Source of the DNA: an uncultured Methylococcaceae bacterium
GTDB lineage: Bacteria; Pseudomonadota; Gammaproteobacteria; Methylococcales; Methylomonadaceae
Assembly (NCBI GenBank): GCA_903918335.1
Contig: CAIXDX010000261.1
Location: 1-37,118 of the forward strand
Length of the DNA stretch: 37,118 nt
Reading direction: 5' to 3'
How positions within the stretch are numbered: position 1 is the stretch's first letter; each line of letters opens with the position of its first letter. This document shows, piece after piece, positions 10,152 to 20,200 of this stretch. The translations under genes and the position numbers were made by a program. Below the pieces are notes generated by a model. That model worked only from the letters and a program-made list of their open reading frames with translations. It had not been told where the DNA came from and searched no databases.

Positions 10152-12311
10152 ATGAATAACGAAATCAGCCCTAAAACTGCTGGCCATGACCAACTTAAAA
10201 AACTTAGAACCGCTTTAGCTATTTCGCAAGCCATAAAACTTTCTTCAACCCTACAACAAGAAACTGAGGGGACTGTTTCACACGATCAAACTAAAAGAGT
10301 CACCTACTTAACTGAATTATTCTCTCGTATTCATCGGGAAATATTTAAAGACTGGAAAGATCAAGCAACCGTAAATCATCGACCAGGATCTATGCAGGAT
10401 CATGATAAACGCAAAGAGTTTCGTGAAGCTATTGAAAGCTTAGTATTAGAAACAGATCATAACACCGAAACCGCTATTTTCGACAATAACGGCTTTGTCA
10501 TTAGCACACCTAACATCGCCGAACGTCTAGGTGTCTTTTATAAAAAAATGCGTGCTATTAGACCATTTTCTTATGGCAATCGAATCACACTCGATTTCTT
10601 CATGACCTTATTATGTAAATTACCTGCTATGAAAAGTGTCTATGAGCATGGCATTGATTTTAGACGCATCAACAATATCGATGCTGTGGCTTTACATAAT
10701 CAAAACAGCCAACTAAGAGAAATCACTACCGCATTTGAAAATGCCCTTAACCCTAACCTTTGCAAAAACTTAATCAACCAGGCTAATGCCTATGGAATAT
10801 GGCCGGAAAATAAACAATTTATCCATGGGATTCCTTTTTTATCACACAGAACAACAGACGGCGTTCTTTGTTTAGTTGCTATTAATGGTGGCCTAGTCCC
10901 CATGAGTCGTATTGATTATTATCTATCATTAGCTGGCAAACATTTAGCGGATTATCCACTTTGCGAGACAAAAAACATGCTGGGTTATTTACCTGGCACC
11001 GAGTCAATTCGACAGGATGGACCCTACGAAATTGACGGAATCAGTATAGGCAATGACGGTGCAGCACCGCTCTTCTGCTTGGATATTAATATTCTTACCG
11101 GTTTACGCTCACCAGCTCATACCGAAGTCTTACAATTACTTAAGCAATGTGAAGGCGATCATGCTGTCATATTTGATTTAGTCAATAATGAGAGACTCAA
11201 AAGCCGTATGTTATCAGTCTCAGAAGATGACACTCGATTAATGCGCGCTGTTGAAATTGCTTATGAACGTCTTAATAAAATTATTAATAAACTTAATGCG
11301 GCAAAAGATTCAGTATTTGAAGGTAAACTTCCAGTTCATCACCCTAAACTAATCATGTCAATGGGAGGTGCAGGTGTTGGTAAATCGGGGGTTGAAGCAA
11401 CCGCACGTGCACTTTGTGATGATAATTTTGTGATCGCATCTTTAGATGAATTTAGAAAAGAAAGTGATCTGTATAAGGTACTAACTGCCGCCAACCATCA
11501 TAGTGATGATTACGTTTATGTTGAACCTTTTGCCAACAAACTTAGAGACTCCGTCGCACATCATGCTCGCGCCCATCATTACAACATATTATATGATGGC
11601 ACGGGCATTCCCTATCAACCCAGATACTCCACAATCATTAGTAAATTCAAAGCCAGTGGATTTTATACGCAAGTCACTGCAGTTGATGCATTTCTTATTA
11701 AACCCGTAGGTAGAGACGATGAACTAATACGTTCTAATGTTATCAGTAGTGTTAAAGCACGATTCGAAAAATCTGGTAGAGCTTTGCCATGGGTAGTGAC
11801 TATAGACAAACATATTAGAGCCCCAAGATCTTTCTTAAACGCCCTAGAAGATGAGGGCTTAGATAAAATTTCCTTGTTTGCAAATGATAGTGAAAAACAA
11901 AAAAATTACCTAGTAGCAGAAAGCTTCTCCTTAACTGAAGCAGAGGTTAAAGCGCTGCAACAACATCAATTAGCGGGCAATTTATGTGAACATCTGAAAA
12001 CTTACATAATTCATCATTCAGACTCCCATTTAAAAAACTTTGCTGATAATGATCCAACTAAACTTGATGATTTAATCTCCAGAATTCCTAATTTCAATGA
12101 ATCCAATGTGGCTTATCAAATCTATCAACGCAATAACTATAACCGTGTGCTATTGATTTATTGCGCTAAAAGAATGGTGGACTTTATGGAAAAAAGGCAA
12201 TTAAATCCAAATGCTTCAGGAGAAGAAGGCTTATTACATAAACCCGAAGTGCTTTCATTTCATGTTAACCCTCATGCGCAAGATCCTTGGCTAACTAAAC
12301 TACAAAATTAA
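10152..12311 (+). CDS. large two-domain protein: Fic-like N-terminal domain (degenerate motif) plus zeta-toxin-like P-loop kinase domain
   Basis: Walker A MGGAGVGKSG, SLDEFRK, ILYDGTG of zeta-toxin-like kinases; N-terminal IHREIFKDW...IRPFSYGNR resembles Fic HPFxxGNxR without His. Start moved to the internal ATG at 10152 (MNNEISPK). Confidence 0.75.
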   Translation: MNNEISPKTAGHDQLKKLRTALAISQAIKLSSTLQQETEGTVSHDQTKRVTYLTELFSRIHREIFKDWKDQATVNHRPGSMQDHDKRKEFREAIESLVLETDHNTETAIFDNNGFVISTPNIAERLGVFYKKMRAIRPFSYGNRITLDFFMTLLCKLPAMKSVYEHGIDFRRINNIDAVALHNQNSQLREITTAFENALNPNLCKNLINQANAYGIWPENKQFIHGIPFLSHRTTDGVLCLVAINGGLVPMSRIDYYLSLAGKHLADYPLCETKNMLGYLPGTESIRQDGPYEIDGISIGNDGAAPLFCLDINILTGLRSPAHTEVLQLLKQCEGDHAVIFDLVNNERLKSRMLSVSEDDTRLMRAVEIAYERLNKIINKLNAAKDSVFEGKLPVHHPKLIMSMGGAGVGKSGVEATARALCDDNFVIASLDEFRKESDLYKVLTAANHHSDDYVYVEPFANKLRDSVAHHARAHHYNILYDGTGIPYQPRYSTIISKFKASGFYTQVTAVDAFLIKPVGRDDELIRSNVISSVKARFEKSGRALPWVVTIDKHIRAPRSFLNALEDEGLDKISLFANDSEKQKNYLVAESFSLTEAEVKALQQHQLAGNLCEHLKTYIIHHSDSHLKNFADNDPTKLDDLISRIPNFNESNVAYQIYQRNNYNRVLLIYCAKRMVDFMEKRQLNPNASGEEGLLHKPEVLSFHVNPHAQDPWLTKLQN

Positions 12312-12324
12312 GCACATAAAAAAA

Positions 12325-12344
12325 GGCGGTTAAAACTAACCGCC
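12325..12344 (-). terminator. rho-independent terminator downstream of slyD
   Basis: GGCGGTTA-AAAC-TAACCGCC, 8-bp perfect stem, followed on the minus strand by a T7 tract. Confidence 0.8.
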
Positions 12345-12376
12345 CCTCTGTATTAAACTTTAGCGACTGCTAATGT

Positions 12377-12856
12377 TTAATGGTGACAGCCCGCACCATG
12401 AATGTGTCCATGGTCTAATTCTTCTTTAGTTGCCGCTCTTACTTCAACAATCTCAACATCAAAAGTTAAGGCTTCACCCGCTAATGGATGGTTACCATCA
12501 ATAGTGACGTTATCACCATCAATATTAACTACTGTTACTATACCAGGACCGTGACTAACATCTGCATGGAATTGCATACCCACTTCAATATGATCAACAC
12601 CTTCAAACATATCTTTTGAAATGACTTGCACCATATCTTCAGAAATTACACCATAAGCATCTTCTGGTTCGATACGCACATTAAATTTGTCGCCTACTTT
12701 TTTACCCAATAAAGCCGCTTCAAGACCAGAAATGATGTTACCACTTCCATGTAAATAAACTAAAGCATCACCACCATCAGAACTATCCAATACCTCACCT
12801 TGATCATTGGTTAATGTGTAATGAATTGATACCGCTGTATTGTCAGCAACTTGCAT
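12377..12856 (-). CDS. slyD: FKBP-type peptidyl-prolyl cis-trans isomerase SlyD
   Basis: MQVADNTAVSIHYTLTNDQGEVLDSS...PEDAYG, His-rich C-terminus. Confidence 0.92.
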   Translation of the reverse strand: MQVADNTAVSIHYTLTNDQGEVLDSSDGGDALVYLHGSGNIISGLEAALLGKKVGDKFNVRIEPEDAYGVISEDMVQVISKDMFEGVDHIEVGMQFHADVSHGPGIVTVVNIDGDNVTIDGNHPLAGEALTFDVEIVEVRAATKEELDHGHIHGAGCHH

Positions 12857-12933
12857 GATATACCCTTAAGAATAAATAAAATGCAACATGATAACGACTA
12901 AACTAAGATTTGTCTGAAAATTTATTGACTGCA

Positions 12934-13281
12934 CTAAAATTTTATAGCGCCAAAAAAGTATCCCATAACAGCAATAATCCAACTTATGACCAATAACACC
13001 CAAGGTAACCCGTGTTGCCGATACACAATGATATGTTCAATTTCATGGTCACCTGTATCAACTGAAGTTGTTTTCTGAAGAGATGCTTTCTTAAGCCTTC
13101 TATTAAGTTCTCTGGCTTTTTCTTTCTGCTGTTTCTTATAAAGTTCAATACCCTTTTGAATACCTTGGGCTATTAGCTTTGATTGTTCTTTAGTCTGCCC
13201 GGGTCGTTGAATGCCTTTAGTTATCCTCAAGGCTTCTTCTTGAGTTTGCGGCGATGGTTTTTGATAAGTATTTTTTGTCAT
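12934..13281 (-). CDS. DUF2956 domain-containing protein
   Basis: TQEEALRITKGIQRPGQTKEQSKLIAQGIQKGIELYKKQQKEKARELNR plus C-terminal TM helix; ATG at 13281 preferred over the ORF-track start. Confidence 0.8.
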   Translation of the reverse strand: MTKNTYQKPSPQTQEEALRITKGIQRPGQTKEQSKLIAQGIQKGIELYKKQQKEKARELNRRLKKASLQKTTSVDTGDHEIEHIIVYRQHGLPWVLLVISWIIAVMGYFFGAIKF

Positions 13282-13282
13282 T

Positions 13283-14041
13283 TCATTTTTTACCATAAGC
13301 ATTATAAAACTGCTTAGCCGTTCTACCATTCTTCGACGCATTTTGATGCGCAAAATCTAACGCCTGTTTATACAACTCTTCTTTATTACCCATATAATCT
13401 ACAAAATAACTATCAATAATATCGAGATAAGTTTGCGTGTGTTGTGGATAAAAAGCCAGCCTTATACCAAAACGATCAGATAATGAAATTTTTTCCTCTA
13501 CAGTATCAGAATAATGCACTTCGTCATCAATCAATTGAGTGGCAAGATTATCACTCATTTTTTCAGGTAATAAATGCCGACGATTTGACGTAGCATAAAA
13601 CACCACATTTTCCGGTGGCAATTCAATAGAGCCTTCTAATACACTCTTTAATGGCTTATATAAAGTATCACCGGTATCAAAAGAAAGATCATCGCAGTAA
13701 ATTACAAAGCGTTGTGGCAGTTCACGGATGTCATCTACGATCTCAGGCAGATAAATCAAATCCTGTTTATCAACTTCAATCAATCGTAAATCACGATCTT
13801 TGTATTCATTCAATAACGCTTTAACCAATGATGATTTACCCGTCCCCCTGGCTCCCCACAAAAGCGCATTATTTGCCGGCTGACCAGAGATGAATCGTAG
13901 TGTATTATCAAGCAATTGTTGCTTTTGGTTATCGATTCCCAATAACTGATTAAGCCTTACTGGATCAATCTGTTTAACAGGCCGCAGATATTCTTTACGT
14001 TGACGCCAGATAGCCGCATAAGTGGTATTCCAATTAATCAT
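13283..14041 (-). CDS. DUF815 family ATP-binding protein
   Basis: AAA-type: LLWGARGTGKSSLVKALLNEY, FVIYCDDLSF. Confidence 0.88.
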   Translation of the reverse strand: MINWNTTYAAIWRQRKEYLRPVKQIDPVRLNQLLGIDNQKQQLLDNTLRFISGQPANNALLWGARGTGKSSLVKALLNEYKDRDLRLIEVDKQDLIYLPEIVDDIRELPQRFVIYCDDLSFDTGDTLYKPLKSVLEGSIELPPENVVFYATSNRRHLLPEKMSDNLATQLIDDEVHYSDTVEEKISLSDRFGIRLAFYPQHTQTYLDIIDSYFVDYMGNKEELYKQALDFAHQNASKNGRTAKQFYNAYGKK

Positions 14042-14331
14042 TTTATTAATCCTTTCCTTTTATGAACACATGCAAATTATTCCACACTTGTAAGTTATAG
14101 CACTAGTACCCGAAAACTCTATTTTACGTAGACATTTTCTAACTCAATTAGAAACGGAAAATACTTTGCTAATAGCAAAAATTCAGAACCGTTTATCAAG
14201 ATAGGTGCTGTATCTGTTATATTTAATTAATGGCCAGTGGGTGAATGCCTTCAAACTTTACCTTTTATTTGTAGTATTCTTTATTACACATTGTTGTAGT
14301 TCCAGCACAACAGCAACATGCATATAACAAT

Positions 14332-14631
14332 ATGAATATTTGGGCGCTTAAAAAAGATATTCCACTCAAGGTATTGTTGTTAGAATTAAAGCAACGCCAC
14401 AACATCTTTAATTTAAATCTAAATACAGCCGAAAAAAATTTTCAGGCGATTGAAATCTTTTTGCCTGACAATCCTAGTCTATCTGCTTATGTCTATACAT
14501 TTGGACAAAATCCAAATAGTTATGGAATTGATCTAAGATACCCCATCACCACACATAATATTGTCGGTGAAAATGAAAATCTCAGTTTAGATCAAGCATT
14601 AGATATCATTGCAATTCATTTATTTTACTAG
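14332..14631 (+). CDS. hypothetical protein (99 aa) at head of efflux operon
   Basis: ORF stop overlaps the next frame (TAGTG), suggesting translational coupling; no family recognised. Confidence 0.55.
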   Translation: MNIWALKKDIPLKVLLLELKQRHNIFNLNLNTAEKNFQAIEIFLPDNPSLSAYVYTFGQNPNSYGIDLRYPITTHNIVGENENLSLDQALDIIAIHLFY

Positions 14632-14636
14632 TGTTA

Positions 14637-16121
14637 ATGCACAACAAAATTTTTTCATCGTTCTATTTTATACCACTACATTTGCTACTATCTGCCTGTA
14701 CTTCTGGTGGATTATTCACAACAGTCGGCCCCGATTACAGCCCTAATAAACCGCCCACGCCTAATCAGTGGTACAGTTCACAGCCAGAATTTACACCACA
14801 AGTATTGGCGCACAATGGTAATAAAAATACACTCATTCATTGGTGGAACCGTTTTCAAGACCCTGTTCTAATTCAACTATTAAATGCTGCAGAAAAAGTA
14901 AACCCCACTCTTACAGATGCCAAAGCTCGTATAGAAGAAGCGAGAGCCAATGTGGTAACTGCCGATGGAGCCGTATTGCCGACTTTGGATTTTTCTCAAG
15001 GTCTTAAGCGCTCTTCCTCTTCATTCGGTGGCACACCATTCATCTGGAACCAATTTTCAGCGGGAGTACAATCCAGTTGGGAAATTGATTTATTCGGGGG
15101 TTTAGCTCGTCAACAAGAAGCAGCGCGCAGTCAATTAGATTCCAAAAACGCAGCCTGGCATGATGCTAGGGTAGCTGTTGCAGTAGAAGTCGCCGACGCT
15201 TACCTCGCCTATCGATTTTCTGAGGCTCAAAAACAAATATTACAAGCGGATACCGCCTCAAGAGTTGAATCCGCCCGTTTAACAGCCATCGCAACTGAAC
15301 AAGGTTTCCACTCTCAAGGAGAAGTTGCTCTAGCTAAAGCGAGTGCAGCTGAAGGCAACAAATCAGTATTGCAACAAGCGTCCCAAAGTGAGCGTGCCAT
15401 AAAAAGCCTAGTATCTATGACGGCAATAGAAGAACCAGAACTACGTAAACTATTGAATGGTGCTCCTGATCAAATTGCAAAACTACCTAGTCCACCCTCA
15501 TTTAATATAGATACTTTACCTGCCAAGGTGTTACTACAACGGCCCGATGTTGCAGTAGCAGAGCGAGATGTTGCAGAAGCCAGTGCTAATATCGGCGTAC
15601 AAAGAGCAAAACAGTTTCCAAAACTGAGTTTATCTGGAACGATAACTCCAACTCTACAAAATATAAATGGCGGTGCACTATTACTTGCACAAACATGGTC
15701 GATTGGACCCACACTTAGTTTACCTCTGTTTGACTCTGGCAAACGCGCCGCCGATGTTGAGAATGCAAAGGCGAAATATCTAGCTGCTTCGACTCGATTC
15801 AATAGTAAAGTCAGAACCGCTGTTAAAGAAGTTGAAGATGCGTTAGTCCGATTAAATAGTGTGCGTAAAATCTTACCCGAAGCTCATCTTGCTGTAGATG
15901 GATACACTACTAATTTTTTAGCAAATCAGACCCTGTACCAAAATGGTTTAGGTAACTTGCTAAATGTTGAAGTAGCGAGGCGCAATATGCTATCTGCTGA
16001 ATTAGCGCTAAAGGAACTTGAAAGAGAACAAGTTAGTGCTTGGATTGCACTATATCGTGCTGCTGGAGGTGGCTGGTGGGAAGATCAAATTAATGAAACG
16101 AGCAATGGAGCAAAATTATGA
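14637..16121 (+). CDS. efflux transporter outer-membrane subunit (NodT/OprM-type lipoprotein)
   Basis: Lipobox LLSACTSGG, VGPDYSPNKPP...WW.RFQDPVL, IGVQRAKQFPKLSLSG. Confidence 0.92.
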   Translation: MHNKIFSSFYFIPLHLLLSACTSGGLFTTVGPDYSPNKPPTPNQWYSSQPEFTPQVLAHNGNKNTLIHWWNRFQDPVLIQLLNAAEKVNPTLTDAKARIEEARANVVTADGAVLPTLDFSQGLKRSSSSFGGTPFIWNQFSAGVQSSWEIDLFGGLARQQEAARSQLDSKNAAWHDARVAVAVEVADAYLAYRFSEAQKQILQADTASRVESARLTAIATEQGFHSQGEVALAKASAAEGNKSVLQQASQSERAIKSLVSMTAIEEPELRKLLNGAPDQIAKLPSPPSFNIDTLPAKVLLQRPDVAVAERDVAEASANIGVQRAKQFPKLSLSGTITPTLQNINGGALLLAQTWSIGPTLSLPLFDSGKRAADVENAKAKYLAASTRFNSKVRTAVKEVEDALVRLNSVRKILPEAHLAVDGYTTNFLANQTLYQNGLGNLLNVEVARRNMLSAELALKELEREQVSAWIALYRAAGGGWWEDQINETSNGAKL

Positions 16122-17230
16122 CCAAACGGAATTCAGGCATTCTAGTCTTAGCCTTAGTATTAATCATAGGTATTACAATGATTATTAGTCATAGAAATAA
16201 ACCCAGCTCATCCGCGATTAAATCGACAGAGAATCCATCACTCAGCGTATCTCTGATCCAACCAGAAACCACTAATATTCCAATCACTCTGACAACTAAC
16301 GGCTCTATAGCTGCCTGGCAAGAAGCCATTATTGGCGCTGAAATAGGCGAATTACGTCTTAATGAAGTGAATGCTCAAATAGGAGAAAAGGTAAAAAAAG
16401 GTCAAGTGTTAGCTTCGTTTTCAACGGAAAGTGTTTTAATCGACATTGCCCATAGTCGAGCCGCTTTACTGGAAGCTGAAGCTAATCAAAGTGACGCTAA
16501 AATTAATGCTGAGCGAGCCAATAAAGTATCTATTTCAGGAGCCTTGAGTTCTCAGCAAGTCGATCAATATAAAACCCTCTATAAAACGGCTAATGCAAAA
16601 GTTGAATTAGCAAAAGCCCAGCTTAATGCCCAATTACTACGCTTGAAATATACACAAGTTTTAGCCAGTGATGACGGTGTTATCTCTTCAAGTAACGCCA
16701 CATTAGGTGCAGTAGCGACTAAAGGCCAAGAACTATTTCGTTTAATTCGTCAAAACCGCCTTGAATGGCGAGGTGAAGTGACTGCTGAAGAAATCACCCA
16801 ACTTAAACCGGGCATTAAGGTTACTGTAAAAGTACCTAATGTTGGCAATGTTGAAGGATCAATTCGCTTTCTTGCTCCAACTTTAAATATACAAAATCGT
16901 AATGGCCTAGTGTATGTTGACCTGCCTAATGCAACAGCTAATGGCTTACGTGCAGGCATGTTTGGACGTGGCGAATTTCATATAGATTATTCTAAGGGTC
17001 TAACAATTCCTCAAGAAGCGATTTCAATGCGTGACGGTTTTAGTTACGTATTCATCTTAACGAATCAAACTAAAGACCGTGGCTATGTTAAACAAGTAAA
17101 AGTGCAATTAGGTCGCAAATTCGATAACAAACTAGAAATATTATCAGGAATTACAACCAATGATTATCTAGTAGCCAGTGGAGCCGCATTTCTAACTGAT
17201 GGCGATAACGTGAGAATAATTACTCAATGA
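16118..17230 (+). CDS. efflux RND transporter periplasmic adaptor subunit
   Basis: MFP/HlyD: GSIAAWQEAIIGAEIGELRLNEVNAQIGEKVKKGQVLA; ATGA overlaps with both neighbours. Confidence 0.92.
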   Translation: MTKRNSGILVLALVLIIGITMIISHRNKPSSSAIKSTENPSLSVSLIQPETTNIPITLTTNGSIAAWQEAIIGAEIGELRLNEVNAQIGEKVKKGQVLASFSTESVLIDIAHSRAALLEAEANQSDAKINAERANKVSISGALSSQQVDQYKTLYKTANAKVELAKAQLNAQLLRLKYTQVLASDDGVISSSNATLGAVATKGQELFRLIRQNRLEWRGEVTAEEITQLKPGIKVTVKVPNVGNVEGSIRFLAPTLNIQNRNGLVYVDLPNATANGLRAGMFGRGEFHIDYSKGLTIPQEAISMRDGFSYVFILTNQTKDRGYVKQVKVQLGRKFDNKLEILSGITTNDYLVASGAAFLTDGDNVRIITQ

Positions 17231-20200
17231 ACATCTCAGCCTGGTGTATACGCAACCCCATTCCAGCCGTTATGCTGTTCATCATGCTCAGTTTTGGTGG
17301 ATTAATTAGTTTCAAGGCGATGAAAGTTCAAAACTTTCCAGATCTTGACCTACCAACCATTACCGTCACCGCTTCTTTGCCTGGTGCCTCACCATCACAA
17401 TTAGAAACAGAAGTAACTCGAAAAATAGAAAATGCTATTGCCACCCTGCAAGGCTTAAAACACATTAGCTCGAAAGTACAAGACGGAAATGTCACGATTA
17501 TTAGCGAATTTCGCTTAGAAAAACCTGTGCAAGAGGCTTTAGACGATGTTCGATCTGCCGTATCAAAAGTGCGTGCAGATTTACCGAGTGATTTACGCGA
17601 TCCTATCGTCACCAAACTTGATTTAGCCTCTTCACCCATATTAGCTATCACCGTTAAATCAGATCATAGAGATGAAGAAGCACTCTCATGGTTTGTTGAA
17701 GATGTTATCACTAAAAAATTGTTAACAGTTCGCGGTGTAGGTGCGGTTAATCGTGTAGGTGGTGTTACCCGTGAAATCACTATTGCACTTGACCCTATTA
17801 AACTCCAAGCACTAGGTGCAACAGCAACTGATATTTCTCGCCAACTCCGCGTAATCCAACGTGAGAGTGCTGGTGGCAGGATGAATTTAGGATTAGGGGA
17901 ACAACCTATACGCACCTTAGCAAACGTCAGTTCCATTGCTGAAATACGCACAATGCAAATCTCATTAAGCGATGGACGCCATATTCAACTTGATCAAATT
18001 GCCAAAATTGATGACTCCGTCACTGAGCCACGCGCTTTAGCTCTATTAAACGGGACTCCCGTGGTTGGCTTTGAGGTAACACGAAGTAGAGGTGCCAGTG
18101 AAATTGAAGTCGGTGCGGGTGTTCAAAAAGCCCTACAAGAATTACGCGATGCAAACCCTGATATTGAACTTACCGAAGCTTTTAACTTTGTAACACCTGT
18201 TAAAGAGGAGTTTCAAGGATCCATGACGATGCTTTACGAAGGTGCTCTCCTCGCCACATTAGTTGTCTGGCTCTTTTTAAGAGATTGGCGAGCCACATTT
18301 ATTTCAGCAATTGCCCTTCCACTTTCTGTTATTCCTGCCTTTATTGGGATGGATTATTTCGGATTTTCACTCAATGTCATCACTTTATTAGCACTGTCTT
18401 TGGTTATTGGAATATTAGTTGATGATGCAATTGTTGAAGTAGAGAATATCGTCCGGCATTTAAGGATGGGTAAAACACCTATACAAGCAGCTAAAGAGGC
18501 CGCTGATGAAATTGGCCTAGCTGTCATAGCAACCACGCTTTCATTAGTTGCTGTATTTCTTCCTACTGCATTTATGAGTGGTATTGCAGGCAGATTTTTT
18601 AAACAATTTGGCTGGACAGCGGCATTAGCAGTTTTAACATCTTTAGTCGTTGCCAGAATGCTAACCCCGATGATGGCAGCTTATATGTTAAAGCCACATA
18701 AACATGGAGCAGCCAAGGAAGGATTCATCATGCAAATCTACATTAAATATGCAACGTGGTGTCTACATCATAGGCTACGAACGATGTGCGGTGCTGCTAC
18801 TTTTTTTATAGGCTCCCTCCTTCTAATTCCACTATTGCCCACTGGTTTTATCCCCCCAGATGACAATCCACAAACACAAGTCTTTATTGAGCTTCCCCCT
18901 GGTTCAAGTTTAGCGCAAACAAAAGCAAGTGCAGAGGCCGCTAGAAAGTTAGTATCAAAAATCAATTACGTAAATAGCATTTATACGACGATCGGCAGTG
19001 GTTCCGCAGGCAGTGACCCAATGGCTAACACACAAGGTACTGGCGAAGTTCGCAAAGCCACGTTAACAATCACTCTTGCCGATCGCCAAGATAGACCCAT
19101 TCGTAAACAAGTTATCGAGCAAGATATTCGACTAGCACTCCAAAAATTACCGGGGGTTAGAACAAAAGTGGGACTTGGAGCGTCAGGCGAAAAATATGTA
19201 TTAGTTCTGAGTGGTGAGGATTCACAAGCTTTATTAAGTGCTGCACGAAAATTAGAACTTGATTTAAGAACAATTCCAGGTTTAGGCAGCATTGCCTCTA
19301 GTGCTGCACTGGTGCGACCCGAGATTTCTGTTAAACCCGACTTTGTACGTGCTGCTGATTTAGGCGTAACAACAACTTCACTGGCAGACACACTTCGAAT
19401 TGCCACTTTAGGTGATTATGATTGGTCTTTATCAAAACTAGATTTAGCCCAACGTCAAGTGCCTATCGTAGTAAAACTAGCTGAAGACAGCCGGCACGAT
19501 TTAAGCGTATTAGAGAGACTCGCCGTTCCCAGTTCAAAATCAAGCCTCGGCTCAGTTATGGTGGGTCAAGTAGCAAAGATCGAACTATCAAGCGGACCAG
19601 CTGTCATTGATCGATATGATCGATCTCGGAATATAAATTTTGAGATCGAACTTTCGGGGACTCCATTGGGTGAAGTTACCACTGCGGTTGAGAATCTACC
19701 TAGTATTAAAAACTTACCCACCGGTGTAAAACGCATTAACATTGGTGATGCTGAAATGATGGGAGAACTGTTTGCCAATTTCGGTCTTGCTATGTTAACG
19801 GGCCTATTATGTATCTTTATCGTACTTATTTTACTTTTTAAAGACTTTATTCAACCTATCACTATTTTAGCGGCATTACCGCTTTCTTTTGGTGGTGGCT
19901 TTATTGCATTGCTAATAACTGGTAAGGCATTCTCTATGCCGTCTTTAATCGGTTTAATTATGTTAATGGGAATTACCACAAAGAACTCTATTCTCTTGGT
20001 AGAGTATGCAATAGTTGCTAGACGAGAACTTGGCATGAGCAGACTCGAAGCGCTTTTAGATGCTTGTCACAAACGAGCCAGACCTATAGTAATGACTACT
20101 ATAGCCATGGGAGCTGGCATGCTACCTATTGCAATGGGTATGGGTAACGCAGACTCATCTTTCCGTAGCCCAATGGCAGTTGCCGTTATTGGTGGCTTAG

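Noticed and set aside
10013-10234. 73-aa minus-strand ORF overlapping the start of the Fic/zeta gene, considered as an antitoxin
   Set aside because: Antisense to the N-terminus and promoter region of the zeta-like gene; hydrophobic low-complexity translation, and no resemblance to epsilon antitoxin
10152-12311. Classical epsilon-zeta toxin-antitoxin module
   Set aside because: No partner small ORF on either side, and the protein is far larger than a standalone zeta toxin
15470-15802. 110-aa minus-strand ORF opposite the outer-membrane efflux gene
   Set aside because: Fully nested antisense to a well-supported CDS
17328-20036. Multiple minus-strand ORFs (60-141 aa) opposite the RND permease
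   Set aside because: Shadow ORFs of a long conserved coding gene; Ser/Arg/Thr-rich translations without motifs
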